Source: Centroberyx gerrardi (lineage: Eukaryota > Chordata > Actinopteri > Beryciformes > Berycidae). From it: a DNA stretch of 64,000 nucleotides. Shown here one piece after another: positions 56,505 through 64,000 of the stretch. Made by a program: the position numbers and the translations under genes. The stretch is from positions 29,048,815-29,112,814 of the forward strand of contig NC_135997.1 of NCBI RefSeq assembly GCF_048128805.1. Reading direction: 5' to 3'. The notes under the pieces were generated by a model that was given only the letters and a program-made list of their open reading frames with translations, had not been told where the DNA came from and made no database searches. How positions within the stretch are numbered: the first letter of the stretch is position 1; every line of letters starts with the position of its first letter.

Positions 56505-56573
56505 GCCTCGTTGGCACAGTAGGCAGCGCGTCTGATAATCTGAAGGTCGTGAGTTCAAACCTCACACGGGGCA
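56505..56573 (+). pseudogene. Pseudo-tRNA-Met, unit 20
   Basis: Same deletion as unit 1; spacer variant aattcttct is shared only with unit 21. Confidence 0.88.
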
Positions 56574-56882
56574 CTTCCGTTTTGCTTTGAACTAGGTCGT
56601 GGACCTTTCGTTGCAAAACACCTGGGCCGAGCAGACTGGTCATCACGTTGAGCCGAGTCAAACCTCAGTCATCTGGGCCGTCTAGTCTAGGAATTCTTCT
56701 TAAACCAAAGGCTTTAGTTGAATACATAGCCTTTGCCTGTAGACTCGGACTGGGAAACTTGTGATACTAGTCTCCGTTGTAATGTCGTATGTATACGTTT
56801 CGGAAGCTTCGCTCAAATGAACAAGCTTTAGTTGGACAGACTCTGCGACGTTTCAGCACCACTGCTACGGACTGGGAAATGT

Positions 56883-56955
56883 TGTTTCTGCCCGGGTTCG
56901 AACCGGGGACCTTTCGTGTGTGAGACGAACGTGATAGCCACTACACCACAGAAAC
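56883..56955 (-). tRNA. tRNA-Val (CAC), type A, unit 20
   Basis: Matches unit 1. Confidence 0.9.
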
Positions 56956-57267
56956 TCCTACGAAGAGGTTTTACAGTAAAGAAAGACGATAAAACGCTTT
57001 CCCTCGATTTCCACATCTATTTACCTCCAAAACAACAGAGAAATCTTTCATATTGCTGCCCGGTTTCAAGCCAGCGGCATTTAGCATATGAGGCAAATGG
57101 GATAACCACACCTGAGACAGTGTTTCACTTGAGGATGTAGCTTAGGCAATGCTCAAATGTGGATTGCATTGAGACGGTGGCACAGGGACAAATTCCACAT
57201 AGCAATTGCTCAGGTCACGGGTTGCAAGCAGGCTGAGCTGAGCCGAGCTGACCTCAGCTGACCTGAA

Positions 57268-57340
57268 GCCTCGTTGGCGCAGTAGGCAGCGCGTCAGTCT
57301 CATAATCTGAAGGTCGTGAGTTCGAACCTCACACGGGGCA
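57268..57340 (+). tRNA. tRNA-Met (CAT), unit 20
   Basis: Matches unit 1. Confidence 0.93.
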
Positions 57341-57640
57341 CGTCTGTTTTGCTTTGAACTAGGTCGTGGACCCTTCATTGCAAAACACCTGGACCGAGCA
57401 TCGCGTCGGGCCGAGTCAAACCTCAGTCATCTGGGCCGTCAGGTCTAGGAATTCTTTTTAAACCAAAGGCTTATGTAGGATACATAGCCTTTGCCTGTAG
57501 ACTCGGACTGGGAAACTTGTGATACTAGTCTCCGGTGTAACGTCGTATGTATACATTTCGGAAGCTTCGCTCAAATGAACAAGCTTTACTTTGATACATG
57601 CCGTGGCGTTTCAGCACCACCGCTACGGACTGAGAAATGT

Positions 57641-57713
57641 TGTTTGTGCCCGGTTTCGAACCGGGGACCTTTCGTGTGTGACACGAACGTGATAGCCACT
57701 ACACCACAGAAAC
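57641..57713 (-). tRNA. tRNA-Val (CAC), type B, unit 20
   Basis: Matches unit 1 type B. Confidence 0.7.
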
Positions 57714-58021
57714 TCCCAGGACAAGGTTTTACAGTAAAGAAAGACGATAAGACGCTTTCCCTCGATTTCCACACCTATTTACCTCCAAAACAACAGAGAA
57801 ATCTTTCATATAGCTGGCCCGTTTCAAGCCAACGGCATTTAGCATATGAGGCAAATGGGATAACCACACCTGAGACAGTGTTTCACTTGAGGATGTAGCA
57901 TAGGCAATGCTCAAATGTGGATTGCATTGAGACGGTGGCACAGGGTTGGGGTTAGCGTCTCAATTGGCTGCAGTGTTTGCAGAATCAATACCATTTCTCA
58001 CAGTGAAGCACTGATGCGCAG

Positions 58022-58095
58022 GTCTCTGTGGCGCAATCGGTCAGCGCGCTCGGCTGTTAACCGAGAGGATGGTGGTTCGAGCCCACCCAGGGACG
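58022..58095 (+). tRNA. tRNA-Asn (GTT), unit 21
   Basis: Matches unit 1; gaagcactg flank. Confidence 0.92.
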
Positions 58096-58513
58096 CAGCG
58101 AGACAAATCTGTGCTGCTCAAAGTTTAGGTTTGGTCTTGCTGAGCTTCAAGTCATCACCGTTCCTGCGGTGGAGCTGCTGTGACAGGGGTTTTGTTGACG
58201 AGTCTTGTCCTGTTCCTGCTCCGGCCTTCACCTGGCTCTGTGGTCATCGCTTCACCTGTACCTCAATGTTTGTTCTCTCTTCCTCACTGTTTGTTCTCTC
58301 TTCCTCCCGAGCTTGTGCAATCCTCACTGCTTTTGCCATCACAGCTGCCAAATGCAGTGCGTCACTTTACAGCTGAGTCGGTTTTTACCTTAACCTCGGT
58401 TTGCTAACGTCGTTCTTACGAATGTCTCTGTATAGTTTATGACCTTGAATCCATTTGATATGATTTCATTCTGAAAGTTATTGAGACACTATCTCAAGAG
58501 CTTAGCAGCTGAG

Positions 58514-58587
58514 GGTGCCGTGGCTTAGTTGGTCAAAGTGCCTGTCTAGTAAACAGGAGATCCTGGGTTCGAATCCCAGCGGTGCCT
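58514..58587 (+). tRNA. tRNA-Thr (AGT), unit 21
   Basis: Matches unit 1. Confidence 0.87.
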
Positions 58588-58688
58588 GCTCAGTGTTTCT
58601 ATATTTGTCAGAAGGATATGCCCTCATGACGAATTCCACACAGCAATTGCTCAGGTCACGGGTTGCAAGCAGGCTGAGCTGACCTGAA

Positions 58689-58757
58689 GCCTCGTTGGCA
58701 CAGTAGGCAGCGCGTCTGATAATCTGAAGGTCGTGAGTTCAAACCTCACACGGGGCA
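58689..58757 (+). pseudogene. Pseudo-tRNA-Met, unit 21
   Basis: Same deletion as unit 1; aattcttct spacer variant. Confidence 0.88.
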
Positions 58758-59066
58758 CTTCCGTTTTGCTTTGAACTAGGTCGTGGACCTTTCGTTGCAA
58801 AACACCTGGGCCGAGCAGACTGGTCATCACGTTGAGCCGAGTCAAACCTCAGTCATCTGGGCCGTCTAGTCTAGGAATTCTTCTTAAACCAAAGGCTTTA
58901 GTTGAATACATAGCCTTTGCCTGTAGACTCGGACTGGGAAACTTGTGATACTAGTCTCCGTTGTAATGTCGTATGTATACGTTTCGGAAGCTTCGCTCAA
59001 ATGAACAAGCTTTAGTTGGACAGACTCTGCGACGTTTCAGCACCACTGCTACGGACTGGGAAATGT

Positions 59067-59139
59067 TGTTTCTGCCCGGGTTCGAACCGGGGACCTTTCG
59101 TGTGTGAGACGAACGTGATAGCCACTACACCACAGAAAC
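59067..59139 (-). tRNA. tRNA-Val (CAC), type A, unit 21
   Basis: Matches unit 1. Confidence 0.9.
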
Positions 59140-59451
59140 TCCTACGAAGAGGTTTTACAGTAAAGAAAGACGATAAAACGCTTTCCCTCGATTTCCACAT
59201 CTATTTACCTCCAAAACAACAGAGAAATCTTTCATATTGCTGCCCGGTTTCAAGCCAGCGGCATTTAGCATATGAGGCAAATGGGATAACCACACCTGAG
59301 ACAGTGTTTCACTTGAGGATGTAGCTTAGGCAATGCTCAAATGTGGATTGCATTGAGACGGTGGCACAGGGACAAATTCCACATAGCAATTGCTCAGGTC
59401 ACGGGTTGCAAGCAGGCTGAGCTGAGCCGAGCTGACCTCAGCTGACCTGAA

Positions 59452-59524
59452 GCCTCGTTGGCGCAGTAGGCAGCGCGTCAGTCTCATAATCTGAAGGTCG
59501 TGAGTTCGAACCTCACACGGGGCA
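59452..59524 (+). tRNA. tRNA-Met (CAT), unit 21
   Basis: Matches unit 1. Confidence 0.93.
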
Positions 59525-59824
59525 CGTCTGTTTTGCTTTGAACTAGGTCGTGGACCCTTCATTGCAAAACACCTGGACCGAGCATCGCGTCGGGCCGAGT
59601 CAAACCTCAGTCATCTGGGCCGTCAGGTCTAGGAATTCTTTTTAAACCAAAGGCTTATGTAGGATACATAGCCTTTGCCTGTAGACTCGGACTGGGAAAC
59701 TTGTGATACTAGTCTCCGGTGTAACGTCGTATGTATACATTTCGGAAGCTTCGCTCAAATGAACAAGCTTTACTTTGATACATGCCGTGGCGTTTCAGCA
59801 CCACCGCTACGGACTGAGAAATGT

Positions 59825-59897
59825 TGTTTGTGCCCGGTTTCGAACCGGGGACCTTTCGTGTGTGACACGAACGTGATAGCCACTACACCACAGAAAC
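59825..59897 (-). tRNA. tRNA-Val (CAC), type B, unit 21
   Basis: Matches unit 1 type B. Confidence 0.7.
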
Positions 59898-60205
59898 TCC
59901 CAGGACAAGGTTTTACAGTAAAGAAAGACGATAAGACGCTTTCCCTCGATTTCCACACCTATTTACCTCCAAAACAACAGAGAAATCTTTCATATAGCTG
60001 GCCCGTTTCAAGCCAACGGCATTTAGCATATGAGGCAAATGGGATAACCACACCTGAGACAGTGTTTCACTTGAGGATGTAGCATAGGCAATGCTCAAAT
60101 GTGGATTGCATTGAGACGGTGGCACAGGGTTGGGGTTAGCGTCTCAATTGGCTGCAGTGTTTGCAGAATCAATACCATTTCTCACAGTGAAGCACTGATG
60201 CGCAG

Positions 60206-60279
60206 GTCTCTGTGGCGCAATCGGTCAGCGCGCTCGGCTGTTAACCGAGAGGATGGTGGTTCGAGCCCACCCAGGGACG
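60206..60279 (+). tRNA. tRNA-Asn (GTT), unit 22
   Basis: Matches unit 1; gaagcactg flank. The 1-nt spacer insertion reappears in this unit. Confidence 0.92.
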
Positions 60280-60698
60280 CAGCGAGACAAATCTGTGCTG
60301 CTCAAAGTTTAGGTTTGGTCTTGCTGAGCTTCAAGTCATCACCGTTCCTGCGGTGGAGCTGCTGTGACAGGGGTTTTGTTGACGAGTCTTGTCCTGTTCC
60401 TGCTCCGGCCTTCACCTGGCTCTGTGGTCATCGCTTCACCTGTACCTCAATGTTTGTTCTCTCTTCCTCACTGTTTGTTCTCTCTTCCTCCCGAGCTTGT
60501 GCAATCCTCACTGCTTTTGCCATCACAGCTGCCAAATGCAGTGCGTCACTTTACAGCTGAGTCGGTTTTTTCCTTTAACCTCGGTTTGCTAACGTCGTTC
60601 TTACGAATGTCTCTGTATAGTTTATGACCTTGAATCCATTTGATATGATTTCATTCTGAAAGTTATTGAGACACTATCTCAAGAGCTTAGCAGCTGAG

Positions 60699-60772
60699 GG
60701 TGCCGTGGCTTAGTTGGTCAAAGTGCCTGTCTAGTAAACAGGAGATCCTGGGTTCGAATCCCAGCGGTGCCT
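60699..60772 (+). tRNA. tRNA-Thr (AGT), unit 22
   Basis: Matches unit 1. Confidence 0.87.
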
Positions 60773-60873
60773 GCTCAGTGTTTCTATATTTGTCAGAAGG
60801 ATATGCCCTCATGACGAATTCCACACAGCAATTGCTCAGGTCACGGGTTGCAAGCAGGCTGAGCTGACCTGAA

Positions 60874-60942
60874 GCCTCGTTGGCACAGTAGGCAGCGCGT
60901 CTGATAATCTGAAGGTCGTGAGTTCAAACCTCACACGGGGCA
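60874..60942 (+). pseudogene. Pseudo-tRNA-Met, unit 22
   Basis: Same deletion as unit 1. Confidence 0.88.
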
Positions 60943-61251
60943 CTTCCGTTTTGCTTTGAACTAGGTCGTGGACCTTTCGTTGCAAAACACCTGGGCCGAG
61001 CAGACTGGTCATCACGTTGAGCCGAGTCAAACCTCAGTCATCTGGGCCGTCTAGTCTAGGAATTCTTTTTAAACCAAAGGCTTTAGTTGAATACATAGCC
61101 TTTGCCTGTAGACTCGGACTGGGAAACTTGTGATACTAGTCTCCGTTGTAATGTCGTATGTATACGTTTCGGAAGCTTCGCTCAAATGAACAAGCTTTAG
61201 TTGGACAGACTCTGCGACGTTTCAGCACCACTGCTACGGACTGGGAAATGT

Positions 61252-61324
61252 TGTTTCTGCCCGGGTTCGAACCGGGGACCTTTCGTGTGTGAGACGAACG
61301 TGATAGCCACTACACCACAGAAAC
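61252..61324 (-). tRNA. tRNA-Val (CAC), type A, unit 22
   Basis: Matches unit 1. Confidence 0.9.
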
Positions 61325-61636
61325 TCCTACGAAGAGGTTTTACAGTAAAGAAAGACGATAAAACGCTTTCCCTCGATTTCCACATCTATTTACCTCCAAA
61401 ACAACAGAGAAATCTTTCATATTGCTGCCCGGTTTCAAGCCAGCGGCATTTAGCATATGAGGCAAATGGGATAACCACACCTGAGACAGTGTTTCACTTG
61501 AGGATGTAGCTTAGGCAATGCTCAAATGTGGATTGCATTGAGACGGTGGCACAGGGACAAATTCCACATAGCAATTGCTCAGGTCACGGGTTGCAAGCAG
61601 GCTGAGCTGAGCCGAGCTGACCTCAGCTGACCTGAA

Positions 61637-61709
61637 GCCTCGTTGGCGCAGTAGGCAGCGCGTCAGTCTCATAATCTGAAGGTCGTGAGTTCGAACCTCA
61701 CACGGGGCA
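61637..61709 (+). tRNA. tRNA-Met (CAT), unit 22
   Basis: Matches unit 1. Confidence 0.93.
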
Positions 61710-62009
61710 CGTCTGTTTTGCTTTGAACTAGGTCGTGGACCCTTCATTGCAAAACACCTGGACCGAGCATCGCGTCGGGCCGAGTCAAACCTCAGTCATC
61801 TGGGCCGTCAGGTCTAGGAATTCTTTTTAAACCAAAGGCTTATGTAGGATACATAGCCTTTGCCTGTAGACTCGGACTGGGAAACTTGTGATACTAGTCT
61901 CCGGTGTAACGTCGTATGTATACATTTCGGAAGCTTCGCTCAAATGAACAAGCTTTACTTTGATACATGCCGTGGCGTTTCAGCACCACCGCTACGGACT
62001 GAGAAATGT

Positions 62010-62082
62010 TGTTTGTGCCCGGTTTCGAACCGGGGACCTTTCGTGTGTGACACGAACGTGATAGCCACTACACCACAGAAAC
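62010..62082 (-). tRNA. tRNA-Val (CAC), type B, unit 22
   Basis: Matches unit 1 type B. Confidence 0.7.
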
Positions 62083-62390
62083 TCCCAGGACAAGGTTTTA
62101 CAGTAAAGAAAGACGATAAGACGCTTTCCCTCGATTTCCACACCTATTTACCTCCAAAACAACAGAGAAATCTTTCATATAGCTGGCCCGTTTCAAGCCA
62201 ACGGCATTTAGCATATGAGGCAAATGGGATAACCACACCTGAGACAGTGTTTCACTTGAGGATGTAGCATAGGCAATGCTCAAATGTGGATTGCATTGAG
62301 ACGGTGGCACAGGGTTGGGGTTAGCATCTCAATTGGCTGCAGTGTTTGCAGAATCAATACCATTTCTCACAGTGAAGCGCTGATGCGCAG

Positions 62391-62464
62391 GTCTCTGTGG
62401 CGCAATCGGTCAGCGCGCTCGGCTGTTAACCGAGAGGATGGTGGTTCGAGCCCACCCAGGGACG
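62391..62464 (+). tRNA. tRNA-Asn (GTT), unit 23
   Basis: Matches unit 1; flank variant ttagcatctc is private to this unit. Confidence 0.92.
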
Positions 62465-62883
62465 CAGCGAGACAAATCTGTGCTGCTCAAAGTTTAGGTT
62501 TGGTCTTGCTGAGCTTCAAGTCATCACCGTTCCTGCGGTGGAGCTGCTGTGACAGGGGTTTTGTTGACGAGTCTTGTCCTGTTCCTGCTCCGGCCTTCAC
62601 CTGGCTCTGTGGTCATCGCTTCACCTGTACCTCAATGTTTGTTCTCTCTTCCTCACTGTTTGTTCTCTCTTCCTCCCGAGCTTGTGCAATCCTCACTGCT
62701 TTTGCCATCACAGCTGCCAAATGCAGTGCGTCACTTTACAGCTGAGTCGGTTTTTTCCTTTAACCTCGGTTTGCTAACGTCGTTCTTACGAATGTCTCTG
62801 TATAGTTTATGACCTTGAATCCATTTGATATGATTTCATTCTGAAAGTTATTGAGACACTATCTCAAGAGCTTAGCAGCTGAG

Positions 62884-62957
62884 GGTGCCGTGGCTTAGTT
62901 GGTCAAAGTGCCTGTCTAGTAAACAGGAGATCCTGGGTTCGAATCCCAGCGGTGCCT
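62884..62957 (+). tRNA. tRNA-Thr (AGT), unit 23
   Basis: Matches unit 1. Confidence 0.87.
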
Positions 62958-63058
62958 GCTCAGTGTTTCTATATTTGTCAGAAGGATATGCCCTCATGAC
63001 GAATTCCACACAGCAATTGCTCAGGTCACGGGTTGCAAGCAGGCTGAGCTGACCTGAA

Positions 63059-63127
63059 GCCTCGTTGGCACAGTAGGCAGCGCGTCTGATAATCTGAAGG
63101 TCGTGAGTTCAAACCTCACACGGGGCA
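63059..63127 (+). pseudogene. Pseudo-tRNA-Met, unit 23
   Basis: Same deletion as unit 1. Confidence 0.88.
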
Positions 63128-63436
63128 CTTCCGTTTTGCTTTGAACTAGGTCGTGGACCTTTCGTTGCAAAACACCTGGGCCGAGCAGACTGGTCATCAC
63201 GTTGAGCCGAGTCAAACCTCAGTCATCTGGGCCGTCTAGTCTAGGAATTCTTTTTAAACCAAAGGCTTTAGTTGAATACATAGCCTTTGCCTGTAGACTC
63301 GGACTGGGAAACTTGTGATACTAGTCTCCGTTGTAATGTCGTATGTATACGTTTCGGAAGCTTCGCTCAAATGAACAAGCTTTAGTTGGACAGACTCTGC
63401 GACGTTTCAGCACCACTGCTACGGACTGGGAAATGT

Positions 63437-63509
63437 TGTTTCTGCCCGGGTTCGAACCGGGGACCTTTCGTGTGTGAGACGAACGTGATAGCCACTACAC
63501 CACAGAAAC
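63437..63509 (-). tRNA. tRNA-Val (CAC), type A, unit 23
   Basis: Matches unit 1. Confidence 0.9.
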
Positions 63510-63821
63510 TCCTACGAAGAGGTTTTACAGTAAAGAAAGACGATAAAACGCTTTCCCTCGATTTCCACATCTATTTACCTCCAAAACAACAGAGAAATCT
63601 TTCATATTGCTGCCCGGTTTCAAGCCAGCGGCATTTAGCATATGAGGCAAATGGGATAACCACACCTGAGACAGTGTTTCACTTGAGGAGGTAGCTTAGG
63701 CAATGCTCAAATGTGGATTGCATTGAGACGGTGGCACAGGGACAAATTCCACATAGCAATTGCTCAGGTCACGGGTTGCAAGCAGGCTGAGCTGAGCCGA
63801 GCTGACCTCAGCTGACCTGAA

Positions 63822-63894
63822 GCCTCGTTGGCGCAGTAGGCAGCGCGTCAGTCTCATAATCTGAAGGTCGTGAGTTCGAACCTCACACGGGGCA
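63822..63894 (+). tRNA. tRNA-Met (CAT), unit 23
   Basis: Matches unit 1. The module is cut by the window end before its type B Val. Confidence 0.93.
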
Positions 63895-64000
63895 CGTCTG
63901 TTTTGCTTTGAACTAGGTCGTGGACCCTTCATTGCAAAACACCTGGACCGAGCATCGCGTCGGGCCAAGTCAAACCTCAGTCATCTGGGCCGTCAGGTCT

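Larger units (their letters stand above)
12008..64000 (+). repeat. Tandem array of 2.18-kb multi-isotype tRNA units (runs off window)
   Basis: Leading modules A (12008-12744) and B (12745-13502), then units starting at 13503, 15687, 17871, 20055, 22239, 24423, 26607, 28791, 30975, 33159, 35343, 37527, 39711, 41895, 44079, 46264, 48449, 50634, 53577, 55762, 57946, 60130 and 62315 (cut at 64000). The period is 2184 bp. It is 2185 in units 15-17, 19 and 22 because of a 1-nt insertion between Asn and Thr, which unit 23 also has. Unit 18 is 2943 bp (that insertion plus an added 758-bp module). Each unit is C (683 bp: Asn+, Thr+), A (743 bp: pseudo-Met+, Val-), B (758 bp: Met+, Val-). A and B are paralogues. 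Unit-to-unit identity is very high by eye, with scattered single-base variants shared by neighbours. The same order and orientation persist throughout. Confidence 0.97.

Noticed and set aside
13472-62745. Repeated open frames of 153, 135, 102 and 78 residues in every unit
   Set aside because: They run through tRNA genes and spacers on both strands, have no protein-like features, and recur only because the DNA unit is repeated. The 1-nt insertion in units 15-19 and 22-23 changes overlapping frames with no sign of constraint.
12008-64000. Possible rDNA, 5S or snRNA array, or a CRISPR-like repeat array
   Set aside because: The period is 2.18 kb, no rRNA or snRNA sequence is recognised, repeats are not short with unique spacers, and the tRNA cloverleafs explain the conserved blocks.
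12008-64000. The array as a pure assembly artefact
   Set aside because: Units carry many block-specific variants, a 1-nt length class and a mosaic unit, which simple copying errors would not create. Exact copy number still needs long reads.

Overview
The window looks like nuclear DNA of a ray-finned fish. The evidence is the 3' part of a vertebrate BTBD9 gene with compact introns, vertebrate-type tRNA sequences, and a TTAA-bounded repeat whose ends I recall as common in fish genomes. No protein gene is visible beyond position 3301.

Layout. (1) 1-3301: the last five coding exons of BTBD9 on the + strand. Two of its introns carry tRNA-derived fragments (Val-like antisense at 922-968, Asn-like at 2099-2172). 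(2) 3302-10362: intergenic DNA with microsatellites, a Val-like tRNA pseudogene, an old Thr pseudogene plus tRNA-Asn pair (5761-6018), a 31-bp palindrome between 8-bp direct repeats, and a 1.25-kb TTAA-flanked DNA-transposon-like element (7694-8941). (3) 10363-12007: a transition zone of diverged Thr/Asn modules that looks like the older edge of the array. (4) 12008-64000 and beyond the window: a tandem array of 2184-2185-bp units, each carrying six tRNA loci of four isotypes.

Unit architecture (unit 1, 13503-15686): module C (13503-14185) with tRNA-Asn(GTT)+ and tRNA-Thr(AGT)+; module A (14186-14928) with a 4-nt-deleted pseudo-tRNA-Met+ and tRNA-Val(CAC)-; module B (14929-15686), a paralogue of A, with intact tRNA-Met(CAT)+ and a second tRNA-Val(CAC)- that has an acceptor-stem mismatch. 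There are 23 units with module C (the last cut by the window end) plus a leading A+B pair. Together they hold 144 tRNA loci: 23 Asn, 24 Thr, 25 Met, 24 pseudo-Met, 24 Val of the A type and 24 Val of the B type.

Units are nearly identical, and neighbours share private variants in blocks. Unit 18 carries an additional B module with a B/A mosaic just before its junction. Both patterns indicate continuing unequal exchange and gene conversion. The tRNA loci are presumably transcribed by RNA polymerase III from internal A and B boxes. Only Met and pseudo-Met have a T4 terminator close behind them, so long or joined precursors are possible. Many open reading frames through the array are by-products of repeated tRNA and spacer sequence and are not annotated as genes.
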